Source: a bacterium | GTDB taxonomy: Bacteria; Bacillota; Bacilli; Lactobacillales; Streptococcaceae | Assembly: GCA_905221095.1 (NCBI GenBank) | Contig: CAJNBV010000003.1 | Coordinates: forward strand, 62,001 to 126,000 | Reading direction: 5' to 3' | Length of the DNA: 64,000 bases | Part shown: in pieces, positions 1-8,617 of the stretch | Position numbering within the stretch: the stretch's first letter is position 1 | Layout of the letters: each line of letters starts with the position of its first letter | Position numbers and translations under genes: made by a program | Notes under the pieces: model-generated | The model's input: only the letters and a program-made list of their open reading frames with translations | Databases searched by the model: none | Told to the model about the DNA's origin: nothing

Positions 1-2
1 AC

Positions 3-476
3 TTTAACTTGCTAGATACTCTGTCTGTTAAGGACAATATCTTGCTTCCGCTTGTCTTGTCAAGAAGACCCATTACGGAAATGATGAAAAAATTAGTGGT
101 GACCGCTGAGAATCTGGGTATTAACCAATTACAAGAGAAATACCCTTACGAGATTTCTGGTGGTCAGAAACAGCGTGTAGCAGTAGCACGCGCCATCATC
201 ACAGAACCTGAAATTCTCCTTGCGGACGAGCCAACAGGAGCTCTTGACTCCAAATCATCTGCAGCTTTACTTGATGTTTTTGATGAAATCAATGAGCGTG
301 GTCAAACCATTCTCATGGTAACTCACTCAACTGCAGCGGCCAGCAGGGCCAAGCGTGTACTCTTTATCAAGGACGGCATTCTTTACAATCAAATCTACCG
401 TGGAGAGAAGACTGAGCGTCAGATGTTCCAAGAAATCTCTGATACCTTGACTGTCATGGCAAGCGAGGTGAATTAG
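3..476 (+). CDS. BceA-type ABC transporter ATP-binding protein (5' truncated by window edge)
   Basis: Only the C-terminal part is present. The reading frame is open from base 3 (FNLLDTLSV...), so the true start lies left of the window and the TTG at base 9 is not a real start. The sequence contains the region after the Q-loop, the ABC signature SGGQKQRVAVARA, Walker B ILLADEPTGALD and the switch histidine in MVTHST. These are hallmarks of the MacB/BceA class of ATPases that pair with large FtsX-type permeases. One base separates it from the permease at 478, so the two form one transporter. Known relatives expel or detach cell-wall-active peptides such as bacitracin; that role is inferred here from family and neighbour. 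Confidence 0.93.
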   Translation, partial: FNLLDTLSVKDNILLPLVLSRRPITEMMKKLVVTAENLGINQLQEKYPYEISGGQKQRVAVARAIITEPEILLADEPTGALDSKSSAALLDVFDEINERGQTILMVTHSTAAASRAKRVLFIKDGILYNQIYRGEKTERQMFQEISDTLTVMASEVN

Positions 477-477
477 T

Positions 478-2466
478 ATGTTTCGATTAACCAATAAGTT
501 AGCGGTATCGAACTTGATTAAAAACCGCAAACTCTACTATCCTTTTGCGCTGGCTGTTCTCTTGGCAGTCACCGTCACCTATCTCTTTTACTCTCTAACC
601 TTCAATCCCAAGATTTCGGAAATCCGTGGAGGGACAACCATTCAAGCTACTCTTGGATTTGGTATGTTTGTCGTCACCCTTGCGTCAGCTATTATTGTCC
701 TTTACGCCAATAGTTTTGTTATGAAAAACCGTTCCAAGGAACTGGGGATTTATGGCATGTTGGGCTTGGAGAAGCGTCATCTGATTAGTATGACCTTTAA
801 AGAGTTAGTGCTATTTGGAATTCTAACCGTTGGTGCAGGGATCGGTATTGGAGCCTTGTTTGACAAGCTGATTTTCGCCTTCTTACTCAAACTGATGAAA
901 TTGAAGGTAGAACTAGTCGCTACCTTCCAGATGAATGTTGTCATTGCAGTACTTGTTGTCTTTGGTCTGATTTTCCTAGGCCTCATGTTCCTGAATGCCC
1001 TTCGAATCGCCCGTATGAATGCCCTCCAGCTCTCTCGTGAGAAAGCTAGCGGTGAGAAAAAAGGTCGTTTCCTACCTCTCCAAACTATTCTTGGTTCGAT
1101 TAGTTTAGGGATTGGTTATTATCTTGCCCTTACTGTAAAAGATCCTCTTACAGCTTTAACAACTTTCTTCCTAGCTGTTTTACTGGTTATCCTTGGTACC
1201 TATCTTTTGTTCAATGCAGGGATTACCGTTTTCCTCCAAATCTTAAAGAAAAACAAGAAATACTATTACCAACCAAATAATCTTATCTCTGTTTCCAACT
1301 TGATTTTCCGTATGAAGAAAAATGCAGTTGGACTAGCAACTATCGCAATTTTGTCAACAATGGTTTTGGTAACCATGTCAGCAGCGACAAGCATTTTCAA
1401 TGCCTCAGAAAGCTTTAAAAAAGTTCTAAATCCTCATGATTTTGGGGTTTCAGGGCAAAATGTTGAAAAAGAAGATTTGGACAAACTCTTGAGCCAGTTT
1501 GCAAGTGACAAAGGTTATACGATTAAAGAGAAAGAAGTGCTTCGTTATACTTACTTTGGTGTTGCGAACCAAGAAGGAACCAAGTTAACCCTTTTTGAAA
1601 AAGGACAAAATCGTGTCCAACCCACAACAGTTTTCATGGTATTTGACCAAAAAGATTATGAAAATATGACTGGTCAAAAACTGTCTCTATCAGGAAATGA
1701 GGTCGGACTCTTTGCAAAGAATGAGGGAGTTAAAGAACAGAAAGCTCTAACTCTAAATGATCATCAATTTTCTGTAAAAGAAGAATTTAATAAAGATTTC
1801 ATTGTAAACCATGTCCCAAATCAGTTTAATATTTTGACTGCTGATTACAATTATCTTGTTGTACCTAATCTACAAGCTTTTTTGGACCAATTCCCAGATT
1901 CGGCTATCTATAATCAGTTTTACGGTGGCATGAATGTAAATGCCAGCGAAGAAGAACAACTCAAGGTCGCTGACGAGTATGATAAATACCTCGATCAGTT
2001 TAATGCTCAATTAAACACGGAAGGTAGCTATGTTTATGGTAGCAATCTAGCAGATGCTAGTTCTCAGATGAGTGCCCTCTTTGGTGGTGTCTTCTTTATC
2101 GGTATTTTCCTATCCATTATCTTTATGGTCGGAACCGTTCTGGTCATCTACTACAAACAAATTTCTGAAGGCTATGAAGACCGTGAGCGCTTTATTATCT
2201 TGCAGAAAGTCGGTTTAGATAAAAAGCAAATTAAGCAAACCATCAACAAACAGGTTTTAACTGTTTTCTTCCTCCCTTTGCTCTTTGCCTTCATACATCT
2301 CGCCTTTGCCTACCATATGCTTAGTCTGATTTTAAAAGTGATTGGTGTAATAGATACGACTATGATGTTGATTGTGACCTTGTCTATCTGCGCTATCTTC
2401 CTCATCGCCTATGTGCTGATTTTCATGGTTACTTCAAGAAGTTATCGCAAGATTGTGCAAATGTAA
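478..2466 (+). CDS. BceB-type ABC transporter permease
   Basis: A 662-residue permease of the FtsX/BceB family. The N-terminus has one transmembrane segment (about residues 18-40) and then three more in the first 180 residues. There are two further membrane segments at about 200-260, a third group near 285-310, a large extracellular domain at about 310-520, and four closing helices. This layout (10 helices and one large outer loop) is typical of peptide-sensing bacitracin/lantibiotic resistance permeases. The start has a GAGGTG ribosome site and follows the ATPase stop by one base. The size matches the pneumococcal BceAB-like permease that I remember. No BceRS-type two-component genes adjoin it. 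A strong terminator follows at 2472-2497. Confidence 0.93.
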   Translation: MFRLTNKLAVSNLIKNRKLYYPFALAVLLAVTVTYLFYSLTFNPKISEIRGGTTIQATLGFGMFVVTLASAIIVLYANSFVMKNRSKELGIYGMLGLEKRHLISMTFKELVLFGILTVGAGIGIGALFDKLIFAFLLKLMKLKVELVATFQMNVVIAVLVVFGLIFLGLMFLNALRIARMNALQLSREKASGEKKGRFLPLQTILGSISLGIGYYLALTVKDPLTALTTFFLAVLLVILGTYLLFNAGITVFLQILKKNKKYYYQPNNLISVSNLIFRMKKNAVGLATIAILSTMVLVTMSAATSIFNASESFKKVLNPHDFGVSGQNVEKEDLDKLLSQFASDKGYTIKEKEVLRYTYFGVANQEGTKLTLFEKGQNRVQPTTVFMVFDQKDYENMTGQKLSLSGNEVGLFAKNEGVKEQKALTLNDHQFSVKEEFNKDFIVNHVPNQFNILTADYNYLVVPNLQAFLDQFPDSAIYNQFYGGMNVNASEEEQLKVADEYDKYLDQFNAQLNTEGSYVYGSNLADASSQMSALFGGVFFIGIFLSIIFMVGTVLVIYYKQISEGYEDRERFIILQKVGLDKKQIKQTINKQVLTVFFLPLLFAFIHLAFAYHMLSLILKVIGVIDTTMMLIVTLSICAIFLIAYVLIFMVTSRSYRKIVQM

Positions 2467-2471
2467 AAAAG

Positions 2472-2497
2472 ATACCTCGACTTCAAAATCGAGGTAT
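2472..2497. terminator. Bidirectional intrinsic terminator between converging genes
   Basis: A perfect 9-bp stem (ATACCTCGA / TCGAGGTAT) with an 8-base loop. A-rich sequence on the left and T-rich sequence on the right let it work for both the plus-strand permease and the minus-strand VIT gene. Confidence 0.85.
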
Positions 2498-2507
2498 TTC
2501 TTATATA

Positions 2508-3203
2508 CTAAATGCTGAAAAGTTGACCGAGCAAGAAGGTAACTCCCATGGTTAAGAGGCCAATAGCTAAGTTCCGAATCATAGCTGTTTTGGTTGGGGC
2601 TTTTCCAAGTTTGGCACTAGTATAGCCAGTCACCAAGAGTGAAAGACCTACAATCAGGACAGTAGCAGGGATGCGGTATTCACTTGGGAAAATGGTAATT
2701 GAAAGCATTGGTGGTAAGCTACCAAGGAAAAAAGAAATAAAGCTAGAAATGGCAGCGTGCCAAGGATTGGTAAATTCTTCATACTCAATCCCATATTTTT
2801 CCTCTACCAAAGCCTTGAGCGGATTATTTAAAAAGGCTTTGTTGGTGAGAAGTTGGGCTGATGTTTCACACTCGCCATTTTGAATATAGGCAGCATAGAG
2901 GGACTTTTTGGCTAGTTCCATATCTTGGTCTAGCAAGACTTGCTCACGCGCAACAGCCGCTTCTTCGGTATCTTTTTGAGTTGAAACGGATACGTACTCC
3001 CCACCAGCCATAGAAAAGGCACCAGCCAAGATAGCCGCAAAGCCTGATAAAAAGATAATCCAGATATTGGTCGTGGCACTGGCAACCCCGATAACCACAC
3101 CAGCAATGGAAATAATCCCATCATTGGCACCAAGCACACCCGCACGCAGGATATTTAAACGACCTGCAAAATTTGAATCAATTTCGTGATTTGTTTCTGA
3201 CAT
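2508..3203 (-). CDS. VIT1/CCC1-family membrane protein (iron/manganese transporter family)
   Basis: A 231-residue protein of the VIT1/CCC1 family, whose members move Fe2+ or Mn2+ across membranes. The pattern LRAGVLGANDGIISIAGVVIG near residues 20-40 is the family's first membrane segment. It is followed by GAFSMAGGEYVSVSTQKD, the conserved second segment. A hydrophilic acidic stretch (EEAAVAREQ..DMELAKKS) corresponds to the family's metal-binding region, and three C-terminal helices follow. The start at 3203 (MSETNHEI) is chosen because AAAGGAG lies 7 bases upstream; a longer reading frame to 3281 lacks such a site. It is transcribed alone, toward the terminator it shares with the BceB-like gene. 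The metal specificity cannot be read from the sequence. Confidence 0.88.
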   Translation of the reverse strand: MSETNHEIDSNFAGRLNILRAGVLGANDGIISIAGVVIGVASATTNIWIIFLSGFAAILAGAFSMAGGEYVSVSTQKDTEEAAVAREQVLLDQDMELAKKSLYAAYIQNGECETSAQLLTNKAFLNNPLKALVEEKYGIEYEEFTNPWHAAISSFISFFLGSLPPMLSITIFPSEYRIPATVLIVGLSLLVTGYTSAKLGKAPTKTAMIRNLAIGLLTMGVTFLLGQLFSI

Positions 3204-3328
3204 ATTGTTCTCCTTTTTATCCAGTATAAAGGAAAAATATAAGGAAATCAATCTTTTAAAACTGTCTGAAAAAAGTTGCACGATTCTAATGAAAAGAGCT
3301 TTTCTGTTTAAGCTTTATCAATAAAACA

Positions 3329-3337
3329 TGCTATAAT
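3329..3337 (+). promoter_or_regulatory. Extended -10 promoter of the two-component system
   Basis: TGCTATAAT, an extended -10 element, lies 22 bases before the response-regulator start. No good -35 hexamer is visible at the usual distance. An AGAAAGG ribosome site follows. Confidence 0.6.
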
Positions 3338-3359
3338 AGGTGCAGAAAGGTTGGTATTT

Positions 3360-4061
3360 ATGGCTAGGATATTGGTTATTGAAGACAATAGTGACATTCA
3401 AGATATTTTACGAACACTTCTCACTGAGGAGCATGAGGTGATTCAAGCCTTTTCTGGTACAGAAGGAATCATGCGTTTTGACCAAGGGGGGATTGATCTC
3501 GTTTTGCTAGATATTATGCTTCCTGGGAAAAATGGGGATCAGGTTTTAAAATCCATCAGGGAACAAAGTCAAACTCCAGTCATTATGCTAACAGCTTTGA
3601 GCGATAAGAAATTAATCAGCCAATACCTCTTAGACGGTGCCAATGATTACATAGTCAAGCCTTTTGATTTGGACGAAGTCTTTGCCAGAGTTACTGTTCA
3701 ATTACGCCAAAGCGCAGAAAAACAGAGTCTGGAAATAGAAAAAACTGAAAATCTGTCACAAAACTTGAAAAATATCCAGTTTGATGCAGAAAGTTTTGAA
3801 ATCAAAAATAGTCAGGAAATGATTCGCCTGGCTAAGAAAGAATGTTTGATTCTCCAAACTCTCCTTAAACATCCAAAGAAAATTTTCACCAAGGAAGAAC
3901 TTTATGAATTGGTCTGGGAGGAAAGATATCTACCTGGAGATAATACCCTCAATACGCATTTGAGTAATCTTCGTAAAAAATTAAACCAGTTGGATCCAAC
4001 TCAAGAATATATTGAAACCATTTGGGGAGTTGGGGTAAGATTAAAAGGAGACAAGCAATGA
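3360..4061 (+). CDS. OmpR-family response regulator
   Basis: A 233-residue response regulator. The receiver domain (residues 1-115) has the acidic pocket E8-D9, the phospho-acceptor Asp at about 51 (VLLDIMLPG), Thr in MLTAL and Lys100 in YIVKPFD. Residues 135-230 form the winged-helix DNA-binding domain, with the EYIETIWGVGVRLK ending typical of OmpR/PhoB proteins. The start is ATG 3360, which has AGAAAGG 9 bases upstream; the frame can be read back to a TTG at 3351. Its last bases overlap the kinase start (ATGA), so the two are translationally coupled. The facing BcrA-type ABC operon is a plausible target, but this is inferred only from position. Confidence 0.93.
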   Translation: MARILVIEDNSDIQDILRTLLTEEHEVIQAFSGTEGIMRFDQGGIDLVLLDIMLPGKNGDQVLKSIREQSQTPVIMLTALSDKKLISQYLLDGANDYIVKPFDLDEVFARVTVQLRQSAEKQSLEIEKTENLSQNLKNIQFDAESFEIKNSQEMIRLAKKECLILQTLLKHPKKIFTKEELYELVWEERYLPGDNTLNTHLSNLRKKLNQLDPTQEYIETIWGVGVRLKGDKQ

Positions 4062-4936
4062 CCTACATGATAATCGTTGTCCTACTGGTTCTCCTAATCA
4101 CCTTATCGATTACATTGATTCGCTATCATCTGGCACTTAAAAACTTGAGTCAACAGATTGAAGACAAGATTCTCACGGGTAGTATGAAAAGAGTCGGAGT
4201 CAGCATTTTTTCCAAACATTTTTTACAGCTCTACCAGCAGATTGAGAATCTATTTCAGGAAGTAGAGCAATCTCGGTTGGTGATGAAAAGGGAAAAGCAG
4301 ACTCTGGATATGGCCATCAGCAATATCGCCCATGATATTCGGACACCTTTGACTATCGCGTCAGGCTACACCCAACAATTGATAAAGTCTCCTGAAGATA
4401 AATCAGAAACCCTACAAAAAATAGCCCAGCATCTTGATTTAGTTTCCAAACGTTTGGAGGCTCTCCTAGAATACCGTCGCTTGATGGAAGGAGCTGTCAA
4501 ACCAAAACTGGAAGAAGTAGACCTTTCAGCTTTTATTACTAAAAAGACTCTGGCTTATTATGATGTTTTTCAGGCGGCAAATATCACACTTGATTTTAAG
4601 GTTGAAGCTGGTTTAAAAACGAGGACTGATGAAGACTTGCTGGATCGAATTTTACAAAATTTGCTCGGAAATGTCCTCAAGCATGGTAAGGAAGAAGCGA
4701 TTCTGTCTTTGCAAAAGGAAAAGGAACAGCTTGTCTTAGAGATTGCAAACCTTGTTAAACAGCCCATCAAAAAAATAGAAAATCTCAGCAACCGTTTTTA
4801 TTCTGAAAATCTATCAGACACGGAAGAATCCTCTGGTTTAGGCCTTTATATCACTGAGGAATTATGTCATCTTCTTGGTGCAGAGATGAAACTAAGCACA
4901 GATGGGCAGTGGTTGTCGGTTTTCATTTACTTTTAA
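4058..4936 (+). CDS. Sensor histidine kinase with one membrane segment
   Basis: A 292-residue sensor kinase. One membrane helix (residues 3-22) sits at the very N-terminus and there is no extracellular sensor domain, so this is an intramembrane-sensing type or one that relies on a partner. The phospho-acceptor is His92 in NIAHDIRTPLT. The N-box is ILQNLLGNVLKHG and the G2 box is SSGLGLYITEEL. The usual DxGxG (G1) box is not evident, as in several short Firmicute kinases of antibiotic-peptide systems. ATG 4058 has AAAGGAG 7 bases upstream and overlaps the regulator stop. Kinases of this shape often use an ABC transporter as sensor, and one lies immediately opposite. Confidence 0.92.
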   Translation: MTYMIIVVLLVLLITLSITLIRYHLALKNLSQQIEDKILTGSMKRVGVSIFSKHFLQLYQQIENLFQEVEQSRLVMKREKQTLDMAISNIAHDIRTPLTIASGYTQQLIKSPEDKSETLQKIAQHLDLVSKRLEALLEYRRLMEGAVKPKLEEVDLSAFITKKTLAYYDVFQAANITLDFKVEAGLKTRTDEDLLDRILQNLLGNVLKHGKEEAILSLQKEKEQLVLEIANLVKQPIKKIENLSNRFYSENLSDTEESSGLGLYITEELCHLLGAEMKLSTDGQWLSVFIYF

Positions 4937-4944
4937 CGAAAGAA

Positions 4945-4969
4945 ACCTCCTCTGTAGGCTAGAGGAGGT
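4945..4969. terminator. Bidirectional terminator between kinase gene and ABC permease
   Basis: A 9-bp perfect stem (ACCTCCTCT / AGAGGAGGT) with a 7-base loop, followed by a T run on the plus strand (CATTTTTT). A-rich bases on the other side also give the minus-strand permease gene a usable terminator. Confidence 0.85.
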
Positions 4970-4975
4970 CATTTT

Positions 4976-5728
4976 TTATAGACTTTTCTTTTTGAAAACT
5001 GCCAATCCACTTAGATTAAAGATTACAATAACAGCTAAGCTAATTATAAGTGTATAGAAAATGGATTCGCTATTAGCAGTCATAGCATAGAAAAACTGCA
5101 ATGATAAATATGGCAAAATTTTGATACTTGGGAAGATGAGCATTGGCGTAGAAAGCAAGATAGAGCTGACCAAATAACCAATAAATACTGCAAGATAAGA
5201 ATGACTAACATAGAGAATAAAGGAAACAATGGAAAGCCAAGCAAGGAGGCAAAGGAATTGAAGGGAAATGGTTATCAGTAGATTGCCAATAAAGCCATCA
5301 GGCATAGTTCCAAATCCATTTAAGATAGTTGCTGGAATAAAGGAAATCACAAGACTGATGACAACTTGCAAAAGTGCAATACAAGCCAGTACAAAGGCTT
5401 TGGCAAGGAAAAACTCGGTACGAGAAACCCCTACTGTCAAACTATTTTTATAGAGCTTTCCGATTAAATCAACACCGAGAACCAGACAAGTTAGAACAAT
5501 ACAGAGAAAAACGAGGTTTGAACCTTGACTAGATGCGTTAATCAGGGCTTGTACACCGTCCCAACCATGGGTTGGAATTTCTGGCTCTTCTGTATTGATT
5601 GCCATCAGATGGCCAGTAGCTCCAAAAACAGCCCCCATTAACATGAGTAAAAAGAGAATGAATTCTGTAATCCAGAATCCTTTGGAACGGAAAAGACGGT
5701 AAAAGTCTGCTTGAATGGTATGTATCAT
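4976..5728 (-). CDS. ABC-2 type permease of a BcrA-type exporter
   Basis: A 250-residue integral membrane protein with about six hydrophobic helices (near residues 18-38, 56-80, 105-130, 145-170, 175-200 and 222-243). This is the ABC-2 permease pattern of lantibiotic-immunity and bacitracin exporters. The N-terminus (IQADFYRLFRSKGFWI) matches the typical cytosolic lead-in of this family. It begins 10 bases after the stop of the ATPase gene, with AGGAGGAAA as ribosome site, so the two form one operon. It converges on the two-component system. The substrate is unknown; a peptide antibiotic is the most likely guess from family. Confidence 0.88.
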   Translation of the reverse strand: MIHTIQADFYRLFRSKGFWITEFILFLLMLMGAVFGATGHLMAINTEEPEIPTHGWDGVQALINASSQGSNLVFLCIVLTCLVLGVDLIGKLYKNSLTVGVSRTEFFLAKAFVLACIALLQVVISLVISFIPATILNGFGTMPDGFIGNLLITISLQFLCLLAWLSIVSFILYVSHSYLAVFIGYLVSSILLSTPMLIFPSIKILPYLSLQFFYAMTANSESIFYTLIISLAVIVIFNLSGLAVFKKKSL

Positions 5729-5738
5729 GATTTTCCTC

Positions 5739-6647
5739 CTATTCGACCAATTGAGTGAAGTATTCTTCTAGGTTTTGACGGGCGTAGTAAATCTCGTCAA
5801 TAGCGACATCTGCCAAGGTTAATTCCTTAAGAATCTGTTTGACATCTTGTTCCTGACCAAAGATGTGGATTTCGTTTTCAGGATTGACAACCTTGAACTG
5901 GAGCTGGATTTGTTCTTTCAATACTTGACAAGCTTTCTCTTGGTCAGCTGTCTTAAGCACAATATAATCCTCACTTAGTGTTTCAAATTCAGCTTTGCTG
6001 ATTTCACGGATAATCTTGCCTTGATCTAAAATACCAAAGCGATTTGCTACGAGATAGAGTTCTGACAAGATATGGCTAGAGATGAGAATGGTGATTCCTT
6101 TTTCTTGATTGAGGCGTTGAATCATTACTCGAAATTCTTTGATACCAATTGGGTCAAGACCGTTGATAGGTTCATCCAAGATTAGGAAGTCTGGTTTAGA
6201 TAGAAGGGCAATAGCGATACCAAGTCTTTGTTTCATTCCAAGAGAGAAATCTCGAAAGACTTTTTTACCTGTATCTGCCAAACCTACATAGTCCAGCGTT
6301 TCTCGAATGACTTGATCAGCATTTGGAATATGACGAATCATACAGTAATATTTCAGATTTTGATAAGCTGTTAAGTGATTATGTGCTACGGGCGATTCGA
6401 TTACTGAACCTACTCGAGATAGAGCCTTGGTCCACTCATTTTCCGTTTTGCTGGAGAAGAGGGAAATAGTTCCTTTATCCGCAAACAGTAGTTGCGTAAT
6501 AATTTTTATCAAGGTGGTTTTCCCAGCTCCGTTCTTCCCTATAAGCCCATAAATATCTCCCTCTCTTATGGTTAGATGAAGATCCTGAAGAATAGCTTGT
6601 TTGGCAAAGTTTTTGGACAATCCATGAATGTCAAGTACTGTTTTCAT
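5739..6647 (-). CDS. BcrA-type ABC transporter ATP-binding protein
   Basis: A 302-residue ATPase. Walker A is GKNGAGKTTLIKII, the Q-loop region includes SVIESP, the signature is FSLGMKQRLGIA, Walker B is FLILDEPINGLDP and the switch is ISSHIL. The C-terminal 80 residues form the extra domain seen in BcrA/drug-exporter ATPases, ending in ARQNLEEYFTQLVE. The start at 6647 (MKTVLDIHG) is chosen for AAAGGAG 7 bases upstream; the open frame extends further to 6716 without a good ribosome site. It is co-transcribed with the ABC-2 permease just downstream. Together they resemble BcrAB/lantibiotic-immunity exporters. Confidence 0.92.
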   Translation of the reverse strand: MKTVLDIHGLSKNFAKQAILQDLHLTIREGDIYGLIGKNGAGKTTLIKIITQLLFADKGTISLFSSKTENEWTKALSRVGSVIESPVAHNHLTAYQNLKYYCMIRHIPNADQVIRETLDYVGLADTGKKVFRDFSLGMKQRLGIAIALLSKPDFLILDEPINGLDPIGIKEFRVMIQRLNQEKGITILISSHILSELYLVANRFGILDQGKIIREISKAEFETLSEDYIVLKTADQEKACQVLKEQIQLQFKVVNPENEIHIFGQEQDVKQILKELTLADVAIDEIYYARQNLEEYFTQLVE

Positions 6648-6760
6648 GATTCTCTCCTTTTGATTTATTTTGATAAATCTAGTATAAAGCATAGAAATCA
6701 AAGAAAGCTCAAGCATTTCTAAAGAGTTTCTAAAGTTTTAGGAATTCTTAAATATCAAAA

Positions 6761-6780
6761 CCCAGTTGACATGAACTGGG
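6761..6780 (-). terminator. Terminator of the HAD phosphatase gene
   Basis: A 7-bp perfect stem (CCCAGTT / AACTGGG) just past the minus-strand stop at 6789, followed on that strand by a short T run. Confidence 0.65.
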
Positions 6781-6788
6781 CTTCTTAA

Positions 6789-7598
6789 TTATAAAATATA
6801 TTTTTCAATCGCACGCGCAACGCCGTCTTCTTCGTTGCTGGCTGTAACGTCATCAGCTAGGGATTTGACATAATCGCTGGCATTTCCCATAGCAATCCCA
6901 AGCCCTGCAAATTGGAGCATTTCGATATCGTTATTGGCATCGCCCATGGCCATAATTTCTGATGGCTCAATCTTCAAAATCCCTGCTAGTCTAGAAAGAG
7001 CAGTAGCCTTTGTCGTTCCAAGTGGCATGGCTTCATAAATAACAGGCTGCGAACGAACTCCACTAAATCGTTGACAGAGTTCCTCAGCAAAACGTTGCTC
7101 AAAATCATCTGTTTGCTCCTCTGTACCTAAAAACATACCTTGGAACATCCGGTACTTGCCACTAGTCGCTTCCTCAAGAGAAATTTCAGTTAAGTCTGAA
7201 AAGACTAGTTTGGCATCATTTTGAATGATTTCATTGGGCTTGCCTCCGAGGACAAAATAATGTTCCTCATCAAAAAGAGTCAACTGAACATCACTCTTTT
7301 CAGCTAGGTTAAAAAGGTAGTCAATGTCAGCAGGACTGAGTTCTTGCCAATCAACCAAACTCCAATCACTGGTCTGGTGAGTTGAACAACCGTTGTTAAC
7401 AATGACATACTCATTCTGGAGGTCAAGACCCAGTTTTTGATAGTAAGGGAGAACACCGAAAAGCGGGCGACCCGTACAAAGTACCAGTTTGACACCTTTT
7501 TCAATAGCTTGGTGAATAGCAGTGATGTGGGCTTGTGGAATTTCCTTGGCTTCATTGAGGAGGGTTCCGTCCATATCCAAGGCTAGTAGTTTAATCAT
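6789..7598 (-). CDS. Cof-type HAD-IIB family sugar-phosphatase-like hydrolase
   Basis: A 269-residue HAD hydrolase. Motif I is LALDMDGTLL (the first Asp is the nucleophile), motif II is LCTGRP, and motif IV is MAMGDANNDIEML with the preceding Lys in GTTKATALSRL. The large cap inserted between motifs II and III places it in the Cof/IIB subfamily. These enzymes dephosphorylate small phosphosugars or FMN-like molecules with loose specificity. Its start has a GAAGGAAA ribosome site. It stands alone between terminators. The exact substrate cannot be assigned. Confidence 0.9.
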   Translation of the reverse strand: MIKLLALDMDGTLLNEAKEIPQAHITAIHQAIEKGVKLVLCTGRPLFGVLPYYQKLGLDLQNEYVIVNNGCSTHQTSDWSLVDWQELSPADIDYLFNLAEKSDVQLTLFDEEHYFVLGGKPNEIIQNDAKLVFSDLTEISLEEATSGKYRMFQGMFLGTEEQTDDFEQRFAEELCQRFSGVRSQPVIYEAMPLGTTKATALSRLAGILKIEPSEIMAMGDANNDIEMLQFAGLGIAMGNASDYVKSLADDVTASNEEDGVARAIEKYIL

Positions 7599-7816
7599 AG
7601 ATTTTCCTTCTTTATCTTTTGGTATTATTATAGCATATTTTGGAGAAGATAATGGTAAAAGGGCAGGGACTAACTGATTTTACAGTTTAGGATGTTTTGA
7701 TGACAATTCATGATTTGAAGAGGATATTTTGAAAAGATATGCTATATTAAACTTGTGATTCAATTAAGTAAACCATTATATTCAATAAGTTAGTCAAGAA
7801 AAACAAAGGATTTAAT

Positions 7817-8488
7817 ATGAAAAAACGGGCTATTCAAATTTTACTAGCATTGTCCTTAATTTTTTATAAATCAACTTGGTTTTGGAAGCTTTTCAATCAC
7901 CTCGCAAAGCCCTATCTACCAGCAAGTCGTGAGTTTTTTCAGATTTTGATTTTGATGGAGAGTGGAGTTCTTTTATTAGCGGTCATCTATCTACTAGTTT
8001 TTGCTGGAAAGAAAACTTTTCATTTCAAGTGGCAGCTGAGGTACTTTATCTACCTTTTACTGGGATACATCATTTCGTATATGTCCGACTTCCTCTTGTC
8101 TTATTTCATACCCTCGTCCTCAAATCAAATTTCTTTGAATGAAACGATAGAAATGATGGGGCGACAGGAATTACCCTATTTCTTACTCATAGTTTGCTTC
8201 ATCGGCCCTATTTCTGAGGAATTGATTTATCGCGGTGTTCTTATGACAACCTTTTTCAAAAACTCACCTTGGTACGGAGATGTCTTGCTTTCTGCCATTA
8301 TTTTCGGTTGTATTCATATCAATTTCGCTTTAACACCTCTTGCCTTTTTCATTTATGCTAGTGGAGGTCTTATTTTGGCTATATTGTATCGCATGACAAA
8401 AACTCTCTACTATCCAATAGTAGTTCATATCCTCATCAATATCACTGCCTTCTGGAACTTGTGGTTACTCCTACTTTCAGGAAGTTAG
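7817..8488 (+). CDS. CPBP-family intramembrane metalloprotease (CAAX protease-like)
   Basis: A 223-residue protein with about seven hydrophobic segments. The CPBP/Abi signature is complete: GPISEELIYRGVL (Glu-Glu and Arg), then FGCIHINF (His) and IVVHILINI (His and Asn-like end), the presumed zinc-binding and catalytic residues of the Rce1-like glutamate proteases. In streptococci such proteins often protect against bacteriocins or process peptides; no bacteriocin gene is seen nearby, so the role here is open. AAAGGATTTAAT provides the ribosome site. A terminator follows at 8501-8520. Confidence 0.88.
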   Translation: MKKRAIQILLALSLIFYKSTWFWKLFNHLAKPYLPASREFFQILILMESGVLLLAVIYLLVFAGKKTFHFKWQLRYFIYLLLGYIISYMSDFLLSYFIPSSSNQISLNETIEMMGRQELPYFLLIVCFIGPISEELIYRGVLMTTFFKNSPWYGDVLLSAIIFGCIHINFALTPLAFFIYASGGLILAILYRMTKTLYYPIVVHILINITAFWNLWLLLLSGS

Positions 8489-8500
8489 CTTACTAAAACA

Positions 8501-8520
8501 ATGTCGGAATTTTCCGGCAT
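8501..8520 (+). terminator. Terminator of the CPBP protease gene
   Basis: An 8-bp stem (ATGTCGGA / TCCGGCAT, one G-T pair) followed by TTTTCTTTT. Confidence 0.75.
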
Positions 8521-8576
8521 TTTCTTTTCAACAGATGAGCAAGAACTGATTATTTTCAGACTTGGGTGGCTAATCA

Positions 8577-8585
8577 TGGTATAAT
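8577..8585 (+). promoter_or_regulatory. Extended -10 promoter of rexBA
   Basis: TGGTATAAT matches an extended -10 element and lies about 33 bases before the preferred rexB start. The -35 region is poor, which is usual with extended -10 promoters. Confidence 0.5.
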
Positions 8586-8617
8586 AAAAGGTAATGAAAA
8601 ATTCCAACGAGGCTGAG

